Assembly (NCBI RefSeq): GCF_030406605.1
Contig: NZ_CP129104.1
Coordinates: forward strand, 3,548,687-3,612,686
DNA: 64,000 bases
From: Curtobacterium sp. 458
GTDB lineage: Bacteria > Actinomycetota > Actinomycetes > Actinomycetales > Microbacteriaceae
Direction of reading: 5' to 3'
Shown: piece after piece, positions 14,251 to 22,229 of the stretch
Position numbering within the stretch: position 1 is the stretch's first letter
Layout: each line of letters begins with the position of its first letter
Translations under genes and position numbers: made by a program
Notes under the pieces: generated by a model
The model's database searches: none
Told to the model about the DNA's origin: nothing
Seen by the model: only the letters and a program-made list of their open reading frames with translations

Positions 14251-16386
14251 CTACCGCGCCCCGCGCTCCAGCGCCTCGGTGAGCAGCGCCGCCATCGCGT
14301 CGAGCTGGATGTCGCCCGAGTCGACGATCTCCTCGTCCGAGCCGTCGAGCGCCCGTGCGGCCAGCGACGCCTTCGAGTCGATGAGGTCCGCGATCTTCGT
14401 GTCGATCGTCTGTGCGGCGATGATCCGCCACGCGGTGACCGGCTCCTCCTGCCCGATGCGGTGCACGCGGTCGATCGCCTGCGTCTGCTCGGCGCTCGTC
14501 CACGACAGCTCGGCCAGCACCACGTTGGACGCGACCTGCAGGTTCAGGCCGACGCCCGCCGCGGTGAGCGAGCACACGATGACGGCGACGTCGGGGTCGT
14601 TCACGAACGAGTCGATCTCGGCGGTCCGCTGCGTCGGGGTCTGGTCGCCGCGGATCGTGGCGGTGCGCAGACCGCGGCGGGCGAAGACCTCCTCCGCCTG
14701 GTCCATCACGTCGAGGTGCTTCGCGAAGAACACGACCTTGCCGACGTTCGACGCGAGCTGCGCGGCGTAGTCGGCGGCGAGCTGTGCCTTGGCGCGGCCG
14801 ATCCGCCGCACCATCGAGAACACGTTCTCGCCGGTCGACGAGGCGTCCTGGTCCTCGAGCTCCCACCGCGCGACCTGGCGGACGAGCTTGTGGTCGATGC
14901 CGACGACCGGGTCCTGCCCGGTGCGGGCGTCGAGCGCCTGGTGGTAGCGGCGGACGAGCTTCGCGGTGAGCTCGCGCTCGGCGTCGCGGATCGAGCGGCC
15001 CTCGTCGCCGTCGAGCTCCACCGGGATGTCGGCGATGCGACGGGCGGGGATGTCCGCGGCGACGTCGACCTTGCGACGCCGGACGATGCCGAGGTCGATG
15101 ACGGCCTTCCGAGCCTCGGTGAAGAAGCCCTGGTCGGCCGGCGTGAGACCGATCTCCTCGAGCTCGTTCATGAGCTTCGCGCGCGGCTTCTTGTCGTCGA
15201 TCCAGCCGAGGAACTCCCAGATGGTGCGGAAGTCCTCGACGGAGTTGATGAGCGGGGTACCGGTCAGTGCCATGAGCAGCGGCGCGGCCACCCGAGAGCG
15301 GATCTTCTCGGCGAGCTGCAGCACGAACCGGGACCGCTGCGAGTCCTTGTTCTTGATGAAGTGTGCCTCGTCGACGACCATGCCCTTGAACCCGAAGGAC
15401 CCGAGCCAGCCGACGTGCCGGTCGAGGATCTCGTAGTTCACGATGACGATGTCGGCGAACCCGTCGAGGTCGTCGCCGTCGCCGTGGATGACGGTCGCGG
15501 TCCGGTTCGGGACCCAGCGAGCGGCCTCACGTGCCCAGTTCGTCTTGACGACGTTCGGGACGACCACGAGCAGCGGGAACGCGTTCGCGGCCTCGGCGGC
15601 GAGGAGCGACTGGGCGGTCTTGCCGAGACCGGGCTCGTCGGCGAGCAGGAACGTGCGGTGCCCGTGCGACGCGGCAGCGACGAGCTCGGCCTGGTGCTTC
15701 ATGAGCGTCGTGCCGGACTTCGAGTGCAGGGTCGTGGGCTCCGGCAGCGGCATCGACGCCGCTCCTCCGCCCGCGCCGTACTCGAACGACTTGAACAGCG
15801 GGCCGAACAGCTCCCAGTTCGCCAGTCGACGCGGGTGCGCGACGGGCTGGTCGGCGAGCGCGAAGTCGGGCGCGAGGAACGGGTTCGCGAGCTGTCGCTG
15901 CACGACGGCCTGCGGCACGACCGAGCGCACGGGCGTCTCGACGGTCGGCGACGGCTCCGCCGCGATGACGAGGTCCTCGGGCTGGAGCTCCATGCCACCG
16001 GCGATCATCATGTCGCGCTTGACCGTCCGGGTGGCCTCGCTGACGGAGGCCTCCTCGGTCAGGAGCTGGATCACGCTCGTGTCGCGCGCCGCCGTCTTCG
16101 CGAGGATCGTCGCCACGCCGTCCAGCCGCTTGAGCTGCTCGGCCCGCTGGGCGTCGGTGAGGTCCGTGTCCGCCTTGACCCGTGCACGTTCCTCGCGCAT
16201 GAGCAGGGCGACCGCCTGGAACTTCGAGCGGTTCGACGCCTTGAGCGGTCCGCGCTGGGCCGCCGCCTCGACCTCGCGGACGGCGCGGGCGAGGACGGGG
16301 ATGACGCCGTCGTTGTCGAGCGGCCTGGTGCGGCGCGACGCGGTCCGCGTCCCGCCGGCAGCACGCCGGGTGCCTGATCGAGCCAA
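14251..16386 (-). CDS. SNF2-family DEAD/DEAH-box helicase
   Basis: A 711-residue SF2/SNF2 ATPase. The N-terminal 190 residues have no recognisable domain. Motif I is ADEPGLGKTAQ (about 265), the DEAH-like motif II is VDEAHFI, and motif III is LTGTPLIN. The C-terminal helicase lobe carries QTQAIDRVHRIGQ (motif VI). It likely translocates on double-stranded DNA or remodels nucleoprotein. The start codon is TTG at 16386, chosen because AGGAGG stands 4 nt upstream and the frame has no better start nearby. Upstream is a 510-bp gap without genes. Confidence 0.85.
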   Translation of the reverse strand: MARSGTRRAAGGTRTASRRTRPLDNDGVIPVLARAVREVEAAAQRGPLKASNRSKFQAVALLMREERARVKADTDLTDAQRAEQLKRLDGVATILAKTAARDTSVIQLLTEEASVSEATRTVKRDMMIAGGMELQPEDLVIAAEPSPTVETPVRSVVPQAVVQRQLANPFLAPDFALADQPVAHPRRLANWELFGPLFKSFEYGAGGGAASMPLPEPTTLHSKSGTTLMKHQAELVAAASHGHRTFLLADEPGLGKTAQSLLAAEAANAFPLLVVVPNVVKTNWAREAARWVPNRTATVIHGDGDDLDGFADIVIVNYEILDRHVGWLGSFGFKGMVVDEAHFIKNKDSQRSRFVLQLAEKIRSRVAAPLLMALTGTPLINSVEDFRTIWEFLGWIDDKKPRAKLMNELEEIGLTPADQGFFTEARKAVIDLGIVRRRKVDVAADIPARRIADIPVELDGDEGRSIRDAERELTAKLVRRYHQALDARTGQDPVVGIDHKLVRQVARWELEDQDASSTGENVFSMVRRIGRAKAQLAADYAAQLASNVGKVVFFAKHLDVMDQAEEVFARRGLRTATIRGDQTPTQRTAEIDSFVNDPDVAVIVCSLTAAGVGLNLQVASNVVLAELSWTSAEQTQAIDRVHRIGQEEPVTAWRIIAAQTIDTKIADLIDSKASLAARALDGSDEEIVDSGDIQLDAMAALLTEALERGAR

Positions 16387-16896
16387 CGCTCCTCCTGTTC
16401 CGCCCGTTCGTCACGGGCGAGCCGCCGATCGGCGGAAGTCTCCGTCCGGGCCCAGGTGGTCCCGGCACATCCGGGCCACCGTGGCCCGTCGTCCGCCGGT
16501 CCCCCGCCGCCACGCTCCAGGAGCGTCCGCGGTCGGTTCCACGCGGGTGCCTGCGGCCACCCCTCGGGTGACCGCGTGACGGCCCGCGCCGGGATCCGGC
16601 GCCGTCACACGCACGTGACGCCCCCTCGGAGCGGCCACGGATCCGGCGCCCGCGTCCGCCAAGCGGCAGACCGGTCCTGTCTGGATGCGACGGGACGCGC
16701 GGGCACGCGGTGCGTGCACGTTCAGTTTACTCCCCGACCACCGACGGAGGCGAGTCGGCGTTGCCCGCGCGCGTCGTGCCTCCAGGCCGTGTGATCGTCA
16801 CCCGGCCGGGAGGCGCGGTGCACGCCCGCCGGACCGCCTCGGGATCTGCGCGGCGGAGCCGGCCGGGAGGCACGGTGCGGGACCGGCGGACCGGCG
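16387..16896. other. Gene-free 510-bp interval upstream of the helicase
   Basis: No convincing gene. It contains the 12-bp direct repeats GGATCCGGCGCC (16592-16603, 16639-16650), three GTGACG/CGTCAC half-sites (16576, 16603, 16615), one copy of a dispersed motif (CGTGCCTCCAGGCC, about 16777-16790), and a near-repeat CGGCCGGGAGGCRCGGTGC close to 16802 and 16858. The only -10-like sequence on the helicase strand is TAAACT (16724-16729), which would give a leader of more than 300 nt. Confidence 0.5.
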
Positions 16897-18186
16897 TCAG
16901 ACCCGCGGTGCGGAGCGCGGACGGACGACGCCGTCGGACGGGGCGACGGGGGTCGCCTCGGCGAGCGCGGCGCGCGTCGCCGCGAGCAGCTGCTCCGCCG
17001 TGGCGATGCCGGTCGCGGAGCCGGTCGTCGCCTGACCGCCCGCGTGCGCGAGCAGCTGCGCGCCGATCGCGGGACCGATGCGGTCGGCCTCGGCGGGGTT
17101 CCGTGTGACCCAGTCGCGGGCGATCGCGTCCGCGAGCCGTTCCGCCGCCGCACCGCGGTCGGCGTCGCCGCGGGACCGGTGCCAGAGCCCGGTGACCACC
17201 AGGTGTGCGACCACGGCGCCCACGTCGCGGACCGGGTAGCCCCAACCCGCGGTGTCGATGTCGAGGAGGCCGGAGATGCGCCAGGGCTCGTCCTCGTCGA
17301 CGAAGACCTGCTCGAGGTGGAGGTCACCGTGTACGACCTGCTTCGTGCCGCTCGTCCACCCGATCGAGCGCCGGCCGATCGCGTCGTACAGCCGGTCGAT
17401 CTCCTCGGCGTCCTGCGGCAGCGCGGCGACCAGCGTGCGACGGTGCCAGTCCGCGTGGTCCATGGCGTCCGCTCGGGCCTGCTGGGTCATCGGGACCGTG
17501 GCGATCCGCCCGGAGAGCGCGGCGAGCGACGCCACGAAGCGCGGGTCGTCGGCGATGTCGAGGATGCGGCTGCCCGCCGGGACCCCGCGGATGCGTTCGA
17601 GCACGAGCAGCCCGTCGCCGCGGCTCGACAGCACGCGCGGCACCGGGAGGCCGGCCGCGACGAACTGTTCGTGCGACCGCACGATCGGCGCGACGCGGTG
17701 CGGACGGACGACCTTGAGGAACACCGTGCCCTCGGGGGCGTCGACGCGGACCACGGCGCGCTTGCCGGGTCGGTACGCGGCGACCGTCAGCGTCGGGTCG
17801 GTGACCGGCATGCCGAGCGTGGTGAGGAGTTCGGCGACGGCGTCGCGGTACGTCACCTGCGGCAGGACCGGCAGGCCGGGGTCGTTCGGGTAGGCCCACA
17901 CCGAGACCGGCTCCCCGGTGGCGGGGTCCGTGACGATCGCGCTGTTCTGGTCGTGGGTGCCGCCGGTGTCGACGTACGTCAGCACCGTCGCCCGCTGCCC
18001 TCCGCGGTCGACCGTGTCGACCTCGTAGCCGTAGAGGTAGCCGTTGCCCGAGGGCTCGACCGAGTGGGCGCGCGCGGCCACGACGGAGGTCCCGGAGCCG
18101 GCGAAGGCCTGCGGGATGACGCGCTCGTGGTTGGGCCACACGGGATCAGTCAACCGTGTCCGCGCGGTTTCGTCGCGTTCGTGCAC
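16897..18186 (-). CDS. APH-fold phosphotransferase
   Basis: A protein of up to 429 residues. The C-terminal half has the aminoglycoside phosphotransferase/choline kinase fold: the catalytic loop VHGDLHLEQVF and the metal motif LLDIDTAGWG are intact, so it is probably an active small-molecule kinase. The N-terminal 110 residues are a beta-rich region (GNGYLYGYEVDTVDR) not typical of resistance enzymes, which argues against an antibiotic-resistance role. The start is uncertain: GTG at 18186 gives the longest form, GTG at 18141 is equally possible, and neither has a ribosome site. It is divergent from the FUSC-like gene. Confidence 0.78.
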   Translation of the reverse strand: MHERDETARTRLTDPVWPNHERVIPQAFAGSGTSVVAARAHSVEPSGNGYLYGYEVDTVDRGGQRATVLTYVDTGGTHDQNSAIVTDPATGEPVSVWAYPNDPGLPVLPQVTYRDAVAELLTTLGMPVTDPTLTVAAYRPGKRAVVRVDAPEGTVFLKVVRPHRVAPIVRSHEQFVAAGLPVPRVLSSRGDGLLVLERIRGVPAGSRILDIADDPRFVASLAALSGRIATVPMTQQARADAMDHADWHRRTLVAALPQDAEEIDRLYDAIGRRSIGWTSGTKQVVHGDLHLEQVFVDEDEPWRISGLLDIDTAGWGYPVRDVGAVVAHLVVTGLWHRSRGDADRGAAAERLADAIARDWVTRNPAEADRIGPAIGAQLLAHAGGQATTGSATGIATAEQLLAATRAALAEATPVAPSDGVVRPRSAPRV

Positions 18187-18221
18187 GGCCCGTCGTGCGG
18201 CTCGTGGCTACCGTGTGTGAC

Positions 18222-19253
18222 GTGAACCCGGTCGCGAGGCTCCGCAGCTCCAGCCGCACCCCCTTCCTGCAGGTCGTGAAGACCGCGGTCGCGGTGGTCG
18301 CGGCGGTGCTCCTGTGCCGACTGCTCATCCAGGGGCCGTTCCCGACCTTCGCCGCGATCGCCGCGCTGCTCGTCGTCCAGCCGAGCATCAACCAGTCCTT
18401 CGTGAAGGGACTCGAGCGGAGCGCCGGCGTCGTGCTCGGCGTCGTCCTCGCGACCGGGGTGCACCTGCTGCTCGGGGACAGCGTCTGGGTGGTGCTGCTC
18501 GTCGTCGTGCTCGCGATCCTCATCGCCTGGGCGCTGCGTCTGACCCCGACGTCCGCGACCCAGGTCGGCATCAGCGGCATGCTCGTGCTGACCGCGGGTG
18601 TCGTCACGCCGAACTACTCGGCCGACCGCATCCTCGAGACCGTCGTCGGCGCGGTCGTCGCCCTCGTGGTGAACGCCGCGCTCGTACCGCCGGTGCTGCT
18701 CGAACCCGCGCACCTCGCGGTCGCCCGGCTCGCGCGCGACACCGCGGCAGCGTTCGAACGGATCGCGGTCGGGCTCACCGAGGGGTGGGACCACGACCGG
18801 TGGCACGAAGCGCTGCTGCAGGCCCGCGCCCTGCGGTCCCAGCACCTCCGCGCCGAGGCGTCGATCGGGGCCGCGCGCGAGTCCCTCACGATGAACCCGC
18901 GGCGGAGTCGGCACCGGGACGTCCTCGACCGGGACGCCGCGGTCGCGGAGCACCTGCGGGTACTCGTCACCCGGGTCACCGGCATGACGCGGGCGATCCA
19001 GGACAACACCGGGCCGGACCTCGTGGCCGATCCGGTCGTCGGGCGGATCGCCACCGAGGTCGCGCGGATCGGGTCGGACGTCCGGGCGCTCAGCCAGCGG
19101 GTCGAGGCGAGCGAGCTGCCCGTCGTGGAGGAGCCGGCGTTGACGGCGCCGCTCGAGGTGCTGCGGCCGAACTCGCAGCACTGGATCCTGATCGGGGCGT
19201 TGCTCGAGGACATCCGGCGCGTGCGCGAGGAGCTCCTCGGAGAGGACGACTGA
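18222..19253 (+). CDS. FUSC/aromatic acid exporter-like membrane protein
   Basis: A 343-residue protein with about six N-terminal transmembrane segments (about 15-165) and a long, charged cytoplasmic helical region after them. It shows the FUSC-like stretch FPTFAAIAALLVVQPSINQSFVKGLERSAGVVLG (about 42-75). Relatives are efflux components or small-molecule exporters, but no substrate can be assigned. GTG at 18222 is preferred over upstream in-frame codons because it lies 7 nt after TACCGT (18209-18214) and directly before the membrane region. Long tandem repeats follow the stop codon. Confidence 0.8.
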   Translation: MNPVARLRSSSRTPFLQVVKTAVAVVAAVLLCRLLIQGPFPTFAAIAALLVVQPSINQSFVKGLERSAGVVLGVVLATGVHLLLGDSVWVVLLVVVLAILIAWALRLTPTSATQVGISGMLVLTAGVVTPNYSADRILETVVGAVVALVVNAALVPPVLLEPAHLAVARLARDTAAAFERIAVGLTEGWDHDRWHEALLQARALRSQHLRAEASIGAARESLTMNPRRSRHRDVLDRDAAVAEHLRVLVTRVTGMTRAIQDNTGPDLVADPVVGRIATEVARIGSDVRALSQRVEASELPVVEEPALTAPLEVLRPNSQHWILIGALLEDIRRVREELLGEDD

Positions 19254-19283
19254 CGCTGCGGCGCGGGGCGCTTCGCGGGGTCG

Positions 19284-19400
19284 GCGCCGCTTCGCGGGGC
19301 CGAGTCTCGCGTGAGGCGGGGCGTGCGCCGCTTCGCGGGGCCGAGTCTCGCGTGAGGTGGGGCGTGCGCCGCTTCGCGGGGCCGAGTCTCGCGTGCGGCG
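19284..19400. repeat. 41-bp tandem repeat in a convergent gap
   Basis: Copies at 19284-19324 and 19325-19365 differ by one base; a third, shortened copy runs 19366-19400, and a partial unit precedes them from about 19261. Each contains CGCGGGGCCGAGTCTCG, which recurs in reverse orientation at 60359-60375. Confidence 0.9.
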
Positions 19401-19453
19401 ACGGTTCTCGCGCTCCGGGCCGCGAGGAGTGTCGCGCAGCGCGAGTCTCGCGG

Positions 19454-19488
19454 CACCGGGCACCGGGCACCGGGCACCGGGCACCGGG
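19454..19488. repeat. Heptamer array (CACCGGG)x5
   Basis: Five exact CACCGGG heptamers end directly at the stop codon (19489-19491) of the minus-strand gene. Copy number may vary between strains. A second array of five heptamers with another sequence is at 44747-44781. Confidence 0.9.
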
Positions 19489-19818
19489 TCAGCGTCGGGC
19501 GACGGCGGCCTCGGCGGCGGTGTGCACGATGTCGTCCCAGAGGACGCTCGACGGCACGACGGCACCCGCGTCGAACACGTCGACCCGGACGACCTCGGCC
19601 TCCGCGAAGCGGCTGATCTCCGCGACCGCCGCGTCCGTCCCGGCCTCGAGCGCCGCGCGGCTCGCCACGTCGGGCACGGCCGTCCGGAGTTCCGCGACGA
19701 CCCTCCCCCGGCGGTCGTCCGCGAGGCCCTCGAGCGCGCAGACGCTCTTCCACGCTGCGTCGAGTTCGATCCGGAGCCGGATGATCGCCGGGTGGTCCGG
19801 CGTCTCGGTCATGGTCAT
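19489..19818 (-). CDS. Hypothetical protein, 109 aa
   Basis: A small acidic helical protein without membrane segment or recognised motif (IIRLRIELDAAWKSVCALEGLADDRRGRVVAELR). ATG at 19818 and ATG at 19812 are both possible; the first is given, with GGGGG about 8 nt upstream. A TAGAGT -10 candidate lies near 19870. It is convergent with the FUSC-like gene and divergent from the two-component system. Composition matches its neighbours. Confidence 0.65.
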   Translation of the reverse strand: MTMTETPDHPAIIRLRIELDAAWKSVCALEGLADDRRGRVVAELRTAVPDVASRAALEAGTDAAVAEISRFAEAEVVRVDVFDAGAVVPSSVLWDDIVHTAAEAAVARR

Positions 19819-20021
19819 GGTGGTGCCCCCGTGCGGACCCAGCGTCGGGCGCGCTCGGTCCGATCGCACTCTAGCAATGAAGAGAGCAGTCCTCATGTCC
19901 CTCGAACGCGGGACAGAACGTTCTACTGCCGGACTGTTCTGTGACGAGATTCAGCCGGATCGGCGCAGGGATCTCCCGCGCGTACAGGTTCGATGCCACG
20001 ATGGGGTCGAGGAGGTCCACT
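19819..20021. promoter_or_regulatory. Divergent control region with inverted repeats
   Basis: This 203-bp gap separates the hypothetical gene (-) from the response regulator (+). It holds ACAGAAC (19913-19919) and its inverse GTTCTGT (19936-19942), 23 bp apart, plus the perfect palindrome AGAACGTTCT (19915-19924). These are candidate operators, perhaps for the adjacent response regulator. A clear GGAGG (20011-20015) serves the regulator gene. Confidence 0.5.
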
Positions 20022-20699
20022 ATGCGGTTGTTGGTGGTCGAGGACGACGACGAGATGCGCGCCCTCATGGAACGCGGACTCGCTGCCGAGGGGTACCGCG
20101 TGGTCGCGGTCGAGAACGGTGTCGAGGCGCTCATCGCACTCGGGGAGCAGTCGTTCGACCTGGCGGTCGTCGACGTCATGATGCCGGGCATGTCCGGCTT
20201 CGAGCTCGCCCGACGGATCCGCGAGCGGGAGGACCCCGTGCGCATCCTGCTGGTCACCGCGCGTGATGCCGTCGACGACCGCGTGTTCGGTCTCGACGCC
20301 GGCGCGGACGACTACCTCACGAAGCCCTTCGCCTTCGCCGAGCTCACCGCCCGGCTCCGCGCGCTCGGCCGCCGCGAGACCGCCGGCGCGCCCCGCACGA
20401 TCGAGGTCGGTGACGTGGCGATCGACTCCGAGGCGCGTCGCGTCGCGATCAAGGGCCAGCGCGTGGCGATGAGCCCGACCGAGTTCGCGCTCCTGCGCCT
20501 GCTCGCGCGGTCGGTGGGCAGCGTCGTCGACCGTCCGAAGATCCTCGAGGAGGTCTGGGACGGCTCGCAGCACGTCGACCCCAACGTCGTGGAGCAGTAC
20601 ATCTCGTACCTCCGCAAGAAGTTGACCGCGCACGAGGCCACCGTGGCGATCTCGACGGTCCGCGGACGCGGCTACCGTCTCGACCTCGTCGGAGCGTGA
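20022..20699 (+). CDS. OmpR-family response regulator
   Basis: A 225-residue two-domain regulator. The receiver domain (1-115) has the acidic pocket at 8-10, phospho-acceptor D51 (VVDVMMPG) and K101 (LTKPF). The C-terminal winged helix (about 125-223) ends with the typical YISYLRKKL and VRGRGYRL. The ATG at 20022 is set by GGAGG 6 nt upstream; the frame is open further upstream, but the receiver fold begins here. It overlaps the kinase gene by 4 bp, so the two are a pair. Confidence 0.94.
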   Translation: MRLLVVEDDDEMRALMERGLAAEGYRVVAVENGVEALIALGEQSFDLAVVDVMMPGMSGFELARRIREREDPVRILLVTARDAVDDRVFGLDAGADDYLTKPFAFAELTARLRALGRRETAGAPRTIEVGDVAIDSEARRVAIKGQRVAMSPTEFALLRLLARSVGSVVDRPKILEEVWDGSQHVDPNVVEQYISYLRKKLTAHEATVAISTVRGRGYRLDLVGA

Positions 20700-22213
20700 G
20701 CACCACGACCCCGGACGGACGGTCGGACGCGCCGACCGGACGCCGGGGCTTCGTGCGCCCGCTCCGACTGCTCTCGCTGCGGGCCCGGATCACGATCGGG
20801 TCGACGGCGATCGCGGCGGTGGTGATCGTCCTGCTCGTGCTCGTCATGCGCTTCCAGGTCGTCAGCGTGGTCGCGAGCGCCACCCGGACGCTGCTCGACG
20901 CCGATGCCGATCCGTACGTCGCGACGCTCGAGGTCGACAGCGACCCGGACCTCTCGCAGCCCGGGAACGCCCAACTCGTCGCGGTGGTCTCCCCCTCGGG
21001 CGACATCGTGCTCTCGACCATGCCGGGCCGTCTGGAGCGAGCACTCGGCAGCCTCGCCGAGGAACAGGCCGGCACGCGCGTGATCGACGTCGCGAGCTCG
21101 CAGTACCGGGTCGTCGTCGAACACCCCGTCAACCGCGCCGGCCGGTGGACCGTCGTCGCGGCACGCAACTCGCAGGCCGAGGCCCTCGTCGTCGACGACC
21201 TCACCACGACCCTGTCCCTCACCGGCCTGGCGATCCTCATCGCGTTCGGTGTCGCGTCGTGGGTGCTGGCGACGACGGCGCTCCGTCCGGTGAACCGGAT
21301 GCGGCGCGAGGCCGAGCGGCTCTCGGTCGCCCCGGAGCGCGCCGAACTGCCGGTCGGCCCGGCGCAGGACGAACTCGCGTCGCTCGCCACCACCCTCAAC
21401 GCCTTCCTCGCCCGCACCCGGCAGGCCACGGAGCGCGAACGCCAGATGGTCAGTGACGCGAGCCACGAGCTCCGCACGCCGCTCGCGATCCTGACGACCC
21501 AACTCGACCTGGCATCGCTGGACGGCGACGACGCGACCGCCTTGGCGGCCCACATCGAGCGCGCCAAGCACAGCGTCGCCCGCCTGTCGCGACTCGCGAA
21601 CGACCTGCTCGCGCTCTCCCGCATCGAGGAGTCGGAGCGCCGGGAGCAGGACGGCGCCGAGCAGCCCACGACGGGCTGGTCGGACCTCGGCGACGAGGTG
21701 ATGGCCGCCGTCGACCGCGTCCGGCTCATCGCCTCGGGGAAGGACATCACGGTCGACTTCGACCTCGAGCCCCCCGTCGCCGTGGGTGGCTCCGGCCCGG
21801 GCATCGGTGGCGGCACGGTGGAGCCGCGGTACCGGCTCGACACCGGCGGGATGGCGCAGCTCGTCACGAACGTCGCGGGCAACGCGGTCGCGGCGCTCCC
21901 CCGTGGCGGCGGGATCTTCGTCTCCTGGCGGAGCGCCGACGGCGAGGGCGTCCTGCAGATCACGGACGACGGCCCCGGCGTCCCGGAGTCGTTCATCCCG
22001 GTGGCCTTCGACCGGTTCACGCGACCGGACGAAGCCCGCAAGTCACGGCCGAACCCGGACCCCGCCACGGGCGCGATCACCATGCCCGGTGGCTCCGGAC
22101 TCGGGCTCGCGATCGTCCGGGCGGTCGCGGAACGCGCGGGAGGCACGGCATCCCTCCGCAACGTCCGGTCCGGTGGCCTCGAGGTCACCATCCGGATCCC
22201 CGAGGCCCGGTAG
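20696..22213 (+). CDS. Membrane sensor histidine kinase
   Basis: A 505-residue kinase: TM1 (about 32-51), an extracytoplasmic sensor region of about 120 residues, TM2 (about 173-193), a HAMP linker, the HisKA helix with H257 in SDASHELRTPLA, and a HATPase domain with N, G1 (DDGPGVP) and G2 (GSGLGLAIVRAV) boxes. It has an insert of about 15 residues rich in Gly/Pro within the ATPase domain (GSGPGIGGGTVEP). GTG at 20696 overlaps the regulator stop (GTGA). The signal is unknown. Confidence 0.94.
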   Translation: MSTTTPDGRSDAPTGRRGFVRPLRLLSLRARITIGSTAIAAVVIVLLVLVMRFQVVSVVASATRTLLDADADPYVATLEVDSDPDLSQPGNAQLVAVVSPSGDIVLSTMPGRLERALGSLAEEQAGTRVIDVASSQYRVVVEHPVNRAGRWTVVAARNSQAEALVVDDLTTTLSLTGLAILIAFGVASWVLATTALRPVNRMRREAERLSVAPERAELPVGPAQDELASLATTLNAFLARTRQATERERQMVSDASHELRTPLAILTTQLDLASLDGDDATALAAHIERAKHSVARLSRLANDLLALSRIEESERREQDGAEQPTTGWSDLGDEVMAAVDRVRLIASGKDITVDFDLEPPVAVGGSGPGIGGGTVEPRYRLDTGGMAQLVTNVAGNAVAALPRGGGIFVSWRSADGEGVLQITDDGPGVPESFIPVAFDRFTRPDEARKSRPNPDPATGAITMPGGSGLGLAIVRAVAERAGGTASLRNVRSGGLEVTIRIPEAR

Positions 22214-22229
22214 CGACCCGGCACTCCGG

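Noticed and set aside
16411..16719. 102-codon minus-strand frame with a GTG 4 nt after TAAACT
   Set aside because: The protein is Arg/Gly/Ala-rich with no family features, the -10 spacing is too short for the leaderless pattern, and GC-rich DNA gives many such frames. The -10 may still belong to the helicase transcript.
16897..18186. Aminoglycoside resistance kinase
   Set aside because: It has the APH fold and catalytic loop, but the N-terminal domain and chromosomal core context do not support a resistance role.
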